Counted from the first letter of the stretch, positions 44,160 through 56,393 are shown. The stretch: 64,000 bases of DNA from Cacajao melanocephalus (GCA_963573385.1 CAUYLG010071716.1:62001-126000), one strand, 5' to 3'. Notes: a model not told the origin generated them from the letters alone. Translations and numbers: made by a program.

Positions 44160-44212
44160 CTGTGTGTGTGTGTGTGGTGTGCGTGTGTGTGTGTATGTGT
44201 GTGTGTGTGTCA
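44160..44212. repeat. (TG)n microsatellite
   Basis: TG array with a few GTG-to-GG, GC and TA interruptions. Likely length polymorphic. Confidence 0.9.
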
Positions 44213-44304
44213 GAGTTGGCTTGCTATTGGGAAGGAGGAAGACAGATCAAATTGCGTCCTATATTGGTTTTTATTTCATGCCAGTAAGACTTCAAAATAA
44301 ATAG

Positions 44305-44405
44305 ACATACTCCCCTTCTTGAATGCAAGTACAGTGTCTTGATCAACAATTTATTCTTTGTTGAATGTAATAGATGCTTAACAAATATTTATTGAATTAA
44401 TAAAT
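44305..44405 (+). repeat. L2 LINE 3' end, sense
   Basis: 'ccccttcttgaatgcaagta', 'cagtgtcttgatcaacaatt', 'acaaatatttattgaattaa' are L2 terminal blocks. Confidence 0.65.
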
Positions 44406-44419
44406 CCATCAAAGGTGAC

Positions 44420-45065
44420 AAGTCCTGTGATTATTTGTTCAATATAATAATTTAACAGTTAAATGTTCTTAGTTACAGATTGAATTCTTTTGAATATAAC
44501 TCTCCCAAGTTACTGAAGGGTTTTTTCCCTCTAACTAGTTTCTTGCCTACTAGGGAAGAGTAGTTTGTGTTGTTGCTCAACTGGTTTAAGTTTTTTAATA
44601 TTTTATTTCATCACAAAGGACAGAGATAACATCAAAATCTAATTTCAAAGCACATTTGATAAATGGGTGAAGAAAAATACGACAACGTAGCACTTACAAT
44701 ACTTTGCGTATGTACCCTTGTGCACCTATCTATACTGCCTGGGGCACATAGTGTGCTATTTCTACAAACTACTAGGTTATTGGGAAATTTAGGATTTGTC
44801 ACGATTCCTAATTGCCTGAGAATACTTAATGATTGTCACTAGGGTGACTCAAGGAGGCTGCCTGCAATCCTTCAGCTTGACATTTTCCCAGAAGCAATCT
44901 TAAATACAGTGGGGATGCTTTGCAATTATATTTTTAGTGACAAGTTATAGAAACATTTTGTTCCTTATTTATTTATTTGCCTACCTCTTTCCAGAAGGAT
45001 TTTGAGGAGGCAAGTTGAGTTATACATAGACTTTCCTGACATCATTGCTTCACTCAGGGAATGTA
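44420..45065. other. Unassigned sequence
   Basis: Repeat-free by eye. No gene seen. Confidence 0.35.
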
Positions 45066-45069
45066 GAAC

Positions 45070-45330
45070 AAGAATCCTAAAATGTAGATCAAATCTTAGC
45101 ACATCTCCACCAAGAGCCTTTCAATGACTCCTCTCTGACCACAGCCTAAAGGAGTTCTGCCTGGCTGGCCGCTAATGTGTGAGGGGGTCTTGATAAGAGA
45201 TGCTGCTGCGGAGTGGGTAAGACTCACCACAGAGGGCCTCTATTCCAGGTCAAAGAGACTGCATTTTCGCTCGTAGGCACTGCGGAGCCATTACACAGTT
45301 TGAAATAAAGGCATGGTATAATCAGATTTG
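45070..45330 (+). repeat. L2 fragment then ancient repeat fragment
   Basis: 45070-45150 has 'aagagcctttcaatgactcc' (L2-like). 45240-45330 has 'ggagccattacacagtttga' and 'catggtataatcagatttgg', blocks of the family at 48080-48860. Confidence 0.4.
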
Positions 45331-45824
45331 GGTATCACAGTGTGTAACCATCATATAAAGAATTTGGATCTTTATTGAGCTTTCTGAAAATAAAGCCCGC
45401 AGAAGGAGTAAATCTCTAAAAACTAATGAAATATACTGAGGGAGTAACAGAGTGCAAATGTGAGCACAGTTGAAGGTGCCATCTTTCTTTCTCGTGTAGG
45501 CAGTGGCCACACAGCTGCCTGGAGAGAAATAAGTCTGCACAAGGATCTCTCTCTTTGGAAGTTCTTTAAGCATTTTAAAAGGGCGATCAGTCACTGGAAA
45601 GAATTAGTTCGAGGGACGCTTTGATCAGTAAAGAAGTCTAGCAGGCCAGTCACTAAGAGACTTTTGTCCTCACAGTGTCAAGAGGCTCCTTCTTTTGAGG
45701 ACTTGCAGATCACTGTCCTATCCCAAACACCTCTCTTTGAGGCGGGGGTATGTAAAGCACTCAGTGGGCATCTCTCCTATAGGACTCTGGACATTAATTT
45801 GCAGAACATATCATCTGTTATCTT

Positions 45825-45950
45825 CCATTATTCTGTGAGTTCCTTTGGAACAGAACTAGTATTTAATTCCTTTATTATCAGTGCCTAGCACAGTGTGTCA
45901 TTCATGTGGAAGGTACTTGGGAAATTTTTTTGATCAATAAACATATGACT
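45825..45950 (+). repeat. L2 LINE 3' end, sense
   Basis: 'ctgtgagttcctttggaaca', 'agtgcctagcacagtgtgtc', 'gatcaataaacatatgactg' match the L2 terminus. Confidence 0.65.
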
Positions 45951-46129
45951 GATAAAAATATGGATTTTATAAATAAAACCAGACCTCTTTGTTCAGAGAA
46001 ATAGATTCTAAGGGAGATTTTGAAGGCTTCAGTACAAAGGACACTTAAGGATATAATGGATAAGCTTACGCAGGTGTCAGTAATTAAGAATCAATGTGGA
46101 TTTTATCATCCCCAAGAGAAATAAACATA

Positions 46130-46235
46130 GGTACTCCCTTGTTCTCCTCCCCGCCAAACTCCAAAAAACCACTAATCTACCTTCTGCTCTACAGATTTAC
46201 CAACTCTGAGCATTTTATATAAATTCAATCATACA
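46130..46235 (-). repeat. L1M 3' fragment, antisense
   Basis: 'caaaaaaccactaatctacc', 'tctacagatttaccaactct' and 'tataaattcaatcatacaat' are blocks of an inverted L1M 3' region. Confidence 0.55.
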
Positions 46236-46239
46236 ATAA

Positions 46240-47270
46240 ATTTTAAAAAAAGAATCACTGTGCAGGTGGGAACTTGACTAAACAACCTTCTGGGTTCCTC
46301 CAGCTAAAACTGGATTCTCTAAATTTAGCCATACGTAATAAAGTCCAAAAATATGGAAAATTCTAGCAGTCATCATATAGGTTATTTTATAGACAAGTAT
46401 TAACATGGATTAATGGTGCATCTACTGTGAAGATGGATCTATTAAGGACATAATGACAAAAAATAACCTGAGTTTTATAATGAGATGATGTAGGTTGGAA
46501 TGAATGCTTATTAAATTTACAATGTATGGCTGCATCGGTAGATCAGTGAGTGACAAACTGGTCAAGTTACTTACCTGAAATCATGAAATTAGATGGGTGA
46601 AATAAATACAGATAATCTGATTCCCAGTGCTACACTGTCCATTCCCATACAGAGAAAGAAGAAGGAACGACTGATTTGGAATACTCCTTTTGTATTGATA
46701 GAAAGAGATGAAGGTTTCTTTTTTCTTTCTTTCTTTCTTTCTTTTTTATTTTTTTTAATCATGTACCATTATGTAGGAAAGCATTAAACCTAAACCAGAA
46801 TCACTAGAAAGTCTTCAAGTGGAGTTATCCCCAAGTCAGAAATTAAGTAGGAAAGGTTAGTTCTGAAGTGAGTTGGTTTATTTTGTGCATTTTAATATAT
46901 TTTGGGTGAATTCTTAAATGAATAGATAATGCCTGATAAGCTGCTTAAATATTTGAACATCAGAAATGAAATCATAATTAAGTAAAATGTAGTATAGTAA
47001 ATGTCTATCTAATGTCGATATTCTCTCTTGGATTCTTTCAAATTTGAATGGATAAAAATTTTTATCTTACAGTTCTTAGGATTTGGCTCAATATTTATTA
47101 CATTATCAGCGCAGACCTACACATGCTAACTAGTTTAGTGACAACGAATGCTGGGGCCTTTATAGACAGTGGCAATATACCAAATGATTCTAATTAGAAT
47201 GATGGGATTGTACTTAGGGAAGATACCCTAGTAGATGCTGGTATGGGAACTATCTAAGTAAATAAAATTT
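46240..47270. other. Unassigned sequence with (CTTT)n at 46715-46745
   Basis: No gene or family recognised. A short (CTTT)n run with a poly-T extension lies near 46715-46757. Confidence 0.35.
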
Positions 47271-47274
47271 CCTC

Positions 47275-47385
47275 AGCTTGAGCTTGCTGTGTGGCCTTGG
47301 GTTAGCCAGATAACCCTTCTCAGTTCTATTATTTTCATCTTTAAAAGAAGGAATTTGCCTAGTTTCGCCTTTAAGTTGCCTCTGC
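47275..47385 (+). repeat. MIR SINE, sense
   Basis: 'gctgtgtggccttgggttag', 'tattattttcatctttaaaa' match the sense MIR. Confidence 0.65.
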
Positions 47386-47621
47386 ATATGCATTCTCTAA
47401 AAATATGATATACCCATAACATTTTTAAATGCTTATTTTTGTAAAATGAGTTCCATTTCAGTGTAAGTTAATAAATAATTTGAGCACTGTTTTCTATTCA
47501 CCATGGTGAGTTCTGCTATATAATGGTGAATGTATACAACCTTTCTTTGATGAACACTCATTCATTTGTTCATTCATTCAACATATTGACTGACCATCCC
47601 TAGGAATACATAGGTGGCCAT

Positions 47622-48075
47622 ATATGTTTCCCGGGGCTGATATAACAAACTACCACAAACACAGTGACGTAAAACAACAGACATATTCTCTCGTAGTTTT
47701 GCAGGACAGAATTCTGAAATCAAAGGGCTGACATCCCTACTCCTTCTAAAAGCTCTACGGGAGAATTGTTCCTTGCCTCTTCTGGCTTCTGGTGGCTGCA
47801 AGTGTTCCTTGGCTTGTGGCCACATCACTTCAGTCTCTGCCTCTGCAGTCATATGACCTCTTCCTCTTCCCTCTGTTTCTTTGGTGTGTGACTTTTAAGG
47901 CACTCGTGATTGGATTTAGGGCTCACCTGTATAATCCAGGATCATATCCTCGTTTCATGATCCTAACTTAATTAGATTGTTGCAAAGATTCTTTTTTTTT
48001 TTTTTTTTTTTTAAATAAGGTAACAGTCACAGATTCCAGGGATTAGGACATATTCAATATATTCAATCCACCATA
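47622..48075 (-). mobile_element. MLT1-type LTR, antisense, with internal T21 run
   Basis: 'gtttcccggggctgatataa', 'gtgacgtaaaacaacagaca', 'ttgcctcttctggcttctgg', 'ggcttgtggccacatcactt', 'tcctaacttaattagattgt' and 'aaataaggtaacagtcacag' are the reverse complement of an MLT1 (A-D group) LTR. A T21 run at 47992-48012 replaces the normal 'ctatttcc' block. It was inserted into the ancient repeat whose left end is at about 47560-47610 and whose right part is 48080-48860. Confidence 0.7.
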
Positions 48076-48079
48076 GTGA

Positions 48080-48860
48080 CCAAACAAACACAAAAATAAC
48101 AAGCAGACAAAAACAATCTTTTGCCCTGATGAAGCTTACCATCTGTTGAGGTAAATAGACATTAAGCTAAGATACAATTGTAAAATATAATCATTCTTCT
48201 TATATAGTAATAAATATATAGGTATAAATTCTATTTAGATCTATTAAGGGAAATTACAGAATATTTTGAATTATTATAACAAAGGGACCTTGCTAAGGAT
48301 GGGGGTCAGGTCAGACCTCTCTGAAAAAGTGACATTAAAGGGGAACATCAAGAGTATATAAGAGTAGGTGCCTGGGGAGAAGCCATTGAAGGGATGGAGG
48401 AGACTATTTCAAGTAAACAGAACATTCTTTCCAAGGCCTCGAGGTAGGGACCCGGCAGAAGTGAATGAGGTCCACTGTAGCTGGGTTATAGGGAACAGGG
48501 GGCACATAGAGTAAGCTGATGATGGGGCAGATGATAGAAGGCCTGGAAAGGCCTCATCAAGATTTTAGAAACGTAAGTGCAATGAGGAACTTTTGATGTG
48601 TTTTCAACACATTATCGTCAGGTTATAAATTATGTTTCTAAACTGCTACTGTGACTAATATTTCGAACACATGTTGTAGAGAAGCAAAAACGCTAACAGG
48701 GGAAAGGAAATTCAGCAAGAGATGCCTATGGCTTGGTCCAGGCTCATGACAGAAGAGATGATGGAGGTGAACAGCTTTGAGTTACATGTTGGAGGTGGGA
48801 ATTCCCAAGGACTGGCTATAGGGGAATGAAACAGAGGGAAACTTCAAGGCTGCCTTCTAG
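48080..48860 (+). repeat. Long member of the ancient dispersed repeat
   Basis: The longest copy in this window: 'ttgccctgatgaagcttacc' at about 48121, 'gacctctctgaaaaagtgac' near 48315, 'agaacattctttccaaggcc' near 48419, 'gatgatagaaggcctggaaa' near 48530, 'agagatgcctatggcttggt' near 48718, 'gttggaggtgggaattccca' near 48788. Blocks recur in the same order in 28190, 30610 and 45240 fragments. Confidence 0.45.
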
Positions 48861-48879
48861 TCTGTTGGAAGACAGGCAT

Positions 48880-49140
48880 TTAGCCAGTGTCCTGATAATA
48901 AGGGGATTAATAATAACTAAGTAATACAGATGAGAGAGAGCAAGTAAATAGTGCCTGAGTTGGAGTAGGTTGGTAGCGTGCCAAAGAAGCTACATTTGAG
49001 TTGGGCTTTGAAGAAAGTTATGTAAAATAGTAGGGAAGGTCGTTTCCTGGAGACAGAGAAGCATAAGGAAAAACATCCAGAGATATGAAAGTGCATGGTA
49101 CGTTCAGAGAGCAAGGAGAAGCCTTGAAGAGACATGTACA
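48880..49140 (+). repeat. Second adjacent member of the ancient repeat
   Basis: 'gaagctacatttgagttggg', 'ctttgaagaaagttatgtaa', 'agcataaggaaaaacatcca' repeat the middle part of the family directly downstream of the longer copy. Confidence 0.4.
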
Positions 49141-49149
49141 TGTGAGTAT

Positions 49150-50260
49150 TTGTGTTTCCAGCAGCATCTCTTTTAGATGGCCCTGTTTCTCATGGTCCTT
49201 TGGTCATAATACTACCTCAGTCTCCCCTATGACCTGGGCCTTCCTACTACAAACCCATGAGAACTGGCACATAATCAGGAACGACAGACTCATATATCCC
49301 TAAATTGCATAAACATTGTGATTGGTGGAGTAAGTCCAGATATGGAAGGTTCCCAATGATTAAGTGTCCTCTTTTAGAATTTGGCAGGATATGTTAACTT
49401 ATTTCCAGAAGAAACATTATGTACCCATGGTACACTTGTTTAATTGTATTTTAAAATGAACACGAAAGATTTTACTCTTTTTTTCAGGGCTGAGAGAAGT
49501 GCTGCTGGGGTAGGAGAGTGCTCAGCAGATAATGGGGGAAGGAGTGGAAGGAAATACTTGAAGTAAGGGTGGGTAGGACACATTATGCAACCTTCCTTCT
49601 GCTATCAGAATGATGTGTCTGCTACAAAAATTTGACCCTACCCTCAAATGTTCAAAATCCGTCGACAGTTTTCAATCACCTGCTTTCGTAGCTTCTAAAA
49701 TAGTTTCCAATGATACACATGTGGCAAATGACACTCACAGGGGCAGCACTCCTCCATGGGGAATGCCCAGGGACATTGACATTTCTGGGCATGCCAGCTG
49801 TGGCTCTCTACCCTTTCTCTCTCTGGAAAACATAATATGGAAACACAAAAGGATGAGAGTAATATTTTTATAGTAATCACCCTGAAACCGATCTTCGATA
49901 ATATGCCAACCAAGCAGATGTTTGCAAACAGGAAATTTTATGATTAGTGACTATTGATTGTAAAAAACAAACAAACAAGCAAAAACATGCTCACTCAAAT
50001 ACAATAACTACCAATGTCTTAATGCTTATCTGGCATGGCCAAGGTCATTATTTTAGAAAGTTTGAATACCAGGATGTTCGGCAGTGTTGCCAAAGTCTTT
50101 CATGGCTTTACTCTGGAATGTGGTGTGCTTGTTATCCTAAGGGTCACTTTTCTGGAGACAGCTGAGTGAATCAAAGAGAGAAATCCATGTCTAAATTAAT
50201 GATTACTACTTCAACCTCTACTACTGACAGCTACTGATTTATTACATTACCGTATACCAA
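49150..50260. other. Unassigned sequence
   Basis: No gene or family recognised. A short imperfect inverted repeat, gaatgcccag near 49761 and ctgggcatg near 49786, is the only structure noticed. Confidence 0.35.
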
Positions 50261-50269
50261 CTAGTATGA

Positions 50270-50440
50270 CATTTTTACAAATATTATTTTATTTAACAAT
50301 TAAAATAGACACTGGAATCAGCTACTATTATACACATTTTACAACTATCATTATCCCCCTTATTATCTCAGATAAGTGCAGCTGAGAATTGAGGAACTCA
50401 ACCAAATTCACACCTTCACAGTGTCAGAACTAAGATTAGA
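50270..50440 (-). repeat. MIR-like SINE, antisense
   Basis: 'atttaacaattaaaatagac', 'acacattttacaactatcat', 'agtgtcagaactaagattag' are degraded MIR text. Confidence 0.4.
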
Positions 50441-50763
50441 AATGAGCCTATACAACAAATACATGAAAAATGCTCAACATCACCAGTCGTCAGAGAAATG
50501 CAAATCAAAGCCATTCAATGAGATACCATCTCTCACTAGTCAGAATGGCTATAATTAAAAAGCCCAACAATAACAGATGCTGGCAAGGCTGGGGAGTAAA
50601 AGCAACACTTATACACTATTGGTGAGAATGTTAGTTCAGCCCCTGAGAAAAGCAGTTGGAGGTTTCTCAAGAACTTAAAACAGAGCTACCCAGTAATCTC
50701 ATTACTGGACATGGAATCAAACTAGGTTCCCACCAATGGTGGATTGGATAAAGAAAACATATG

Positions 50764-51019
50764 GCAGCCACGCACAGTGACTCACACCTGTAATCAAGCA
50801 GATCACTTGTCCTCAGGAGTTTGAGACCAGCCTGGCAAAATGGAACAGCCGCATCTCTACAAAAAATACAAAAAGTAGGCAGGTGTGTTGGTATGTGCCT
50901 ATAGTCCCAGCTATTTGGTGGGCTGAGGCAGCAGGATCACTTGAGCCCAGGAAGTTGAAGGTGCAATGAGCTGTGTTCAGGCAACTGCACTCCAGCCTCT
51001 CCAAAGTGAGAACCCTGCC
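50764..51019 (+). mobile_element. Alu inserted in L1, sense, with internal deletion
   Basis: Starts 'ggcagccacgcacagtgact', lacks about 25 bases after 'cacctgtaatc' (the ccagcactttgggagg segment), then continues to 'actgcactccagcct'. The flanks gaaaacatatgg and gaaatgtgg, at either side of Alu plus tail, mark the L1 target. Confidence 0.82.
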
Positions 51020-51244
51020 AAGGAAGGAGGGAAGGAGGGAAGGAAGGAAGGAGGGAAGGAAGGAAGGAAGGAGGGAAGGAAGGAAGGAGGGAAGGAAGGA
51101 AGGAAGGAAGGAAGGGAAAGGAAGGAAAGAAGAAAGGAAGAAAGGAAGGAGGAAAGGAGGAAAGGAAAGGAAGGAAGGAGGGAAAGAAAGAAAAGAAAGG
51201 AGGGGGAGGGAGGAAGGAAGGAAGCAAGGAAGGAAGGAAGGAAA
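51020..51244 (+). repeat. Large (GGAA)/(GGGA) purine tract derived from the Alu tail
   Basis: About 225 bases of uninterrupted purine, units aagg, aaggagg and gggaagg. It occupies the position of the A tail. Its open reading frames on either strand (rich in Gly/Lys/Glu or Pro/Ser/Phe) are artefacts. GGAA repeats are known binding sites for ETS-fusion proteins such as EWS-FLI1. Confidence 0.93.
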
Positions 51245-51892
51245 TGTGGTAGCTGTGCACTGTGAAATACTATGTAGCCATAAAAAGAATGAAATTATGT
51301 CCTTTGCAGTCACATGGATGCAGCAGGAGACCATATTTCCAAGCAAATTAACACGGAAACAGAAAACCAAATATCACTTGTTTTCACTTATAAGTGGAAG
51401 CTAAACAATATCTATTTTTTTTTTTTGCATTATGGAAACAACAGACACTGTGGGCTACTAGAGGGATGAAGGTAGGAGGAAAACTGTGGGTTGACAATCC
51501 ACTTATTGGGTCCTATGCTCACTCCCTGGATGGCAGGATCTCTACCCCAAACCTCAGCATCATGCTATACATCCATGTAACAAACCTGCACATGTACCCC
51601 CTGTATCTAAAATATCAAATTATAAAAAGAAATAAAGCTATAATTTCAAATCACATACTCAATTATTATTCATGTTTTATTCTACATTTATAACATACAA
51701 TAATACAGCTAACTGGAACACATACAGAAGAGACTCTAGACTTCTAATTACCCTGTAGATATGCCCTGGAGAACAGCAATGCCTAACAGGACCTCTGACC
51801 ACGTCTTATCACCGTAAATATAAGAAGGCAGACAAGAGCTATGGACAGTTTTGCCTTTAGCATCCTTTGGTAGCATCCCCTAAACCATAATC

Positions 51893-51990
51893 CTCTCTTC
51901 CATTCTTCCTTCCTTCCTCCCTCCCTCACTCTCTCCCTACCATTTTCCTTCCCTCTCCTTTCTTCCTTCCTGCCTTTCCTCTTTGCTCTG
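51893..51990 (+). repeat. Polypyrimidine (CCTT)n tract
   Basis: ctcttccattcttccttcct and similar C/T-only text, about 95 bases. Opposite orientation to the purine tract 900 bases upstream. Confidence 0.85.
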
Positions 51991-52224
51991 TCACCACTTA
52001 CCTGTCTTTCTTCACAAGCCCCAGCTGGATTACTGCCTGGGAATTCCTGAATGTAAGGAGTTTCCATCTCTTCAAAAGGTGCTCCTCGTATGCCTTTGAT
52101 GGATGACTATTCAAGGTGGAATTAGGACCACATCGGCTGAATCACCATGGACATCAGTGCAGTGGCAGATGTTGCATGCAGCTCTTTCTATCTGCAGTTT
52201 ATAAGCGGCTTAGCATCTATTCTA

Positions 52225-52480
52225 AGAGATTACAATCTCGGTGGGGAATCCAGACACGTGAAAATGGCTCCAACACATGGCAGGATCAAGATTAGAAGTA
52301 GGTACAATACAGAAAGGAATCAAAGAAGAGAGAATGTTCAGAGAAGGTTTCAGTCATCCAGGTTTTGCAGGTTGAGAAGAATTTCAAAAAATGGGAATAG
52401 GCAAGAATAAGCCTGGAGGAGGAAACAGCATGATTGAAGTAATGGAGGCAAAGAAGTAGAAGGTGAGGGTAGGAAAAAAT
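52225..52480 (+). repeat. Degenerate ancient repeat fragment
   Basis: 'gagattacaatctcggtggg', 'ggaatcaaagaagagagaat', 'gcaagaataagcctggagga' fit the family at 48080-48860. Confidence 0.35.
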
Positions 52481-52764
52481 TCATTATCTGGCATGGTTTT
52501 TTAGGGGCATATAAGAGTATGTTTTTGAAAGAACATTATAAGATGAATTGGGGAAACATGGAGGAATGAACTAATTTTGTTTTCCACTGAAGGAAACTTC
52601 TGATCTATGTGAAATTCCAGTACCATGTTTGTTAAAAGGCATTAATTTCCTCCTTGACTTCTATCATCATTGTCATCGCTATCTTAATCACCAGTATTAA
52701 GCCTTATGCATGTGTAGCCTTTTACAGTTTCTCATTCATGGCTTCATTACTGAGTTGATGGCAG

Positions 52765-53190
52765 GGCTTTGGTGGAGAGTAACAAAAACTGAAACTAAAG
52801 CTGGCTTAAATACTAAAAGGGATACATTTGCTCAAATTATTATAAAGGTAATGCTGGCTTTAGGCAATGACTTGGTGATGCGACAGGGATTTGATTTCTT
52901 TTGGTTTCTCTGCATGGATGTCCTTGGAGTCAGCTTTATCATAAGGCCTGTTTCCTTTAGGAGACTAAGCTGTTGCTTCCTGGGCTACGTGCTATTTACA
53001 TTCTTCCCCATTCATATCTGGCAAAGAGGGCATTTTAATTTCAGTATTTCTGCAAAAGCAGTGAGACTCTGTCTAGTTAGACGAGGTTAAGTTCTCTACC
53101 TATCGTTGAATCAACCACGCTGGCTAAGGAGATGGAATGTGTTGACTGACTTAGCTTGGGTCATGTTCTGCAACCCAGAGCTGAAAGTGT
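52765..53190 (+). repeat. Unnamed interspersed repeat, copy 1
   Basis: 'gagtaacaaaaactgaaact', 'aaagggatacatttgctcaa', 'atgcgacagggatttgattt', 'ctgacttagcttgggtcatg'. The same sequence plan occurs at 58665-59165. The open frame 52710-53090 lies across it and is not supported as a gene. Confidence 0.4.
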
Positions 53191-53213
53191 AGTCATCCTC
53201 TGACTACACTCCA

Positions 53214-53353
53214 TTTTCCTATGGCCAGTAACCATACACTTGCAAATGTGAGTGACCAGATGCTTTTCTATTCATTATGATTTAGCCCTCACAGCATCGA
53301 TCCAAGGAAGATGAAGTTCCTGAGGCCCAGTATGGTTATTGGCCATAGGAAAA
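53214..53353. repeat. 24-bp inverted repeat, 92-base spacer
   Basis: Left arm 53214-53237 (starts ttttcctatggccagtaacc) and right arm 53330-53353 pair at 23 of 24 positions. The spacer contains short MIR-like antisense text. Function unknown; could be cruciform-prone. Confidence 0.9.
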
Positions 53354-53734
53354 AACCAAACCACCATCTTGTGATTCCAAGCCTTCTCACCCCATTTTCA
53401 CTGCACTGTTCATTTAATGAGATCCCTAGCTCTCTGTATGAACGCCTTGCATTTAACAGGATTCACACTGCAGGAACTACATATGCAAATTATTGTTAGT
53501 ATGAGAATAGGTAATTATTATTTTTTTACATTTGCATCATCTCAGATGATCTTTGTGTTAGACATTCTTTAGCAATGAATGACTGAGTGAACTAAAGGGC
53601 TTGTGCTTCATTCAGACAGTCATTAATTCTAAATAAGAAATTCATTTCCTGTCACTCATGTTGCTTAAACAATGCAAAGCAGTAAGTGGCTACAGAGCAA
53701 TCTGTAAGGGCTGGAACGGAAGCTGGAAACCACC

Positions 53735-53865
53735 TAGCCCAACCTTATAATTTACAGATGAGGGAAATGAGGGATAGAACAAGGAAGGTCACACAATTAA
53801 TTAGTTGCAGAGGTAGAGCGGAAACTAGAGCGTATTTTCTTTACTTCTATGCCAGAGTCTTGCCC
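53735..53865 (-). repeat. MIR-like SINE, antisense
   Basis: 'tataatttacagatgaggga', 'aaggtcacacaattaattag', 'cagaggtagagcggaaacta' are the inverted MIR core. Confidence 0.6.
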
Positions 53866-53879
53866 TTACGCCATTAATA

Positions 53880-55000
53880 CGATCATCTGACTCCTGATCG
53901 GTCAGGAACTCCTTGATTGTGAAAAACATACTGGGGGCATGGCTAGAGAGACATTTAATGTGATAAAGGTTCCAAAATGAAAATATATTAAGAATCCTTC
54001 ACAAATTCCCTTGTGCTATGTTAATTTTATGATGATGATTTTTACAGTGCACTTGTGGAGGGTGGGAGGAATGGGTATCTGTGTGCATTGAATGGTCTCA
54101 GTTGAGTTCTGACCATGGAAAGGTATGAACTAAAAACATTTTACATGAAAACAAAGCAAATTGCTTATGGTAACCATTGCATAATGAAGGAACACAATGA
54201 AGAATTACAGTTTAAATTACTTATCAGGTCTCTTCCATTTTCTAAGTTTTTAAAGTAGAAAATTGCACAGTATAATTACAGTAAGTTAATTTGCATTCAT
54301 ATTACAATTCAACGAGCAATTACATTCTTTTTTATTTTAAAAATGTTTTATAAAGTGTGATTTGTATCATTGTGTTTCAAGGGAAGAGTGGTGACTTTTC
54401 CCTTGTGAGATTTTCATATGAATTCAATCGTGTGGCCTGTACCTTCCAGAAGAGAGTTGTGACCTCTTCATTGGCCTTTAGGACAGAGGGGAAGAAAACG
54501 ATTTGAAATTTGACTCTGGCTTCAGAGCTTGTAGACAAGAACTCTTCCAGGAATCACAGAATATCAAAGTTTGAGAGAAGTTCAAAGTCTCATCCTTTCC
54601 CATTCACTTTCACCATCAGAAGCTTGCATTTCTCTATCAAATTTCTGCCAAGCCGTCATCTCACATGTTTTTATTAACTCCTGTGCCAGAAATTCTTTAC
54701 CTTCTGATGGTATCCACTTCATCACTGGAGAATGCCTCCATTTTGTAGAGGGTGCATCCTTCTTGGTGTAACCATTCTCACATTAATGAAATTTAAAGGG
54801 TACTTTTTTTACACATTCATTGCTTTGGCAGTGCCATGCACAACGTAGAATATCCAATTTATATTGCAGGTATAACATTTTATTCAGGACTTGCACCATT
54901 AGCACAAATGACTGCCAGGAGCCATCGTAGAATAGCGCCCACAAGGGTTGTAGGGGCTGGTCAGCTGCCCCACTTTCTCTGTGCCTGCTGTTTTGAAAAA
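53880..55000. other. Unassigned sequence
   Basis: No gene or family recognised over about 1.1 kb; 'aggaatcacagaatatcaaa' near 54550 is faintly MIR-related. Confidence 0.35.
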
Positions 55001-55212
55001 ATTTAAAATTAAGGCAAAATTGACATATTGAAATGCACAGCTCTTAGGAGCAGTTTGACCAGTCATTTGACGATGGCCCCATAAGATTATAATGGAGATG
55101 AAAAATATCTCTGGTAGTCATAATGTGGTGGTGCAATGCAGTACTCACGTGTCTGTGGTGATTCTGGTGTAAACAAACCTACTAAGCTAGCTGTCTGTTG
55201 CATAAAAGTCTA

Positions 55213-55527
<315 letters not shown>

Positions 55528-56057
55528 GTATAGACAATAAACTTATGTATAGTACAAAAAATTTAATGATGATAATAAATGACTATTTCTGGCCTATATA
55601 TTTATTACACTCTGATCATTATTTTAAAGTGTACTCTTTCTACTTAGATAAAAAAAATTACCTTTGAAACAGACTTAGGCAGGCCCTTGAAGAGGCATTC
55701 CTGAAGAAGGCCTTGTTATCATAGGGGATGACAATTCCAGGAGTGTTATTGCCCCTAAAGACCTTCCAGAGGGACAAGATATGGAGTCAGGAGACGGTGA
55801 TAAGGATGTTCCCGGACCATGTGTAGGCCTAGGCTCGTGTGTGTGTTTGTGTCTTTGTTTTTAACAAACGAGTTTAAAAAGTAAAATAAATAAATAAAAT
55901 TTTAAAATAGAAAAAAGCTTATAGACTAAAAAGAGAAGGAAAATGTTTGTACAGCTGTACAGCGTATTTGTGTTTTAAGCTAAATGTTGTTACAAGAGCC
56001 AAAAAGTTAAAAAATATTCAAAAGTTTGTAAAGTAAAAAAGTTATCACAGAAAGCTA

Positions 56058-56393
<336 letters not shown>

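Larger units (their letters stand above)
50445..51630 (+). mobile_element. L1 3' fragment (ORF2 end plus 3'UTR), interrupted by an Alu
   Basis: ORF2 text 'catcaccagtcgtcagagaa', 'ggattggataaagaaaacat' ends near 50762; the Alu and its tail occupy 50764-51244; L1 resumes 'gaaatactatgtagccataa', 'ttgttttcacttataagtgg', then the 3'UTR 'catgtaacaaacctgcacat' and 'gtatctaaaatatcaaatta'. An extra T14 run at about 51413-51426 interrupts the 3'UTR start. Confidence 0.8.

Noticed and set aside
50813..51404. Long frames on both strands rich in Gly/Lys/Glu and Pro/Ser/Phe (up to 185 codons)
   Set aside because: They are translations of the GGAA purine tract and of Alu sequence; simple repeats keep all frames open.
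52710..53090. 126-codon frame
   Set aside because: It lies in a repeated sequence that has another copy at 58665-59165 in which the frame is not kept.
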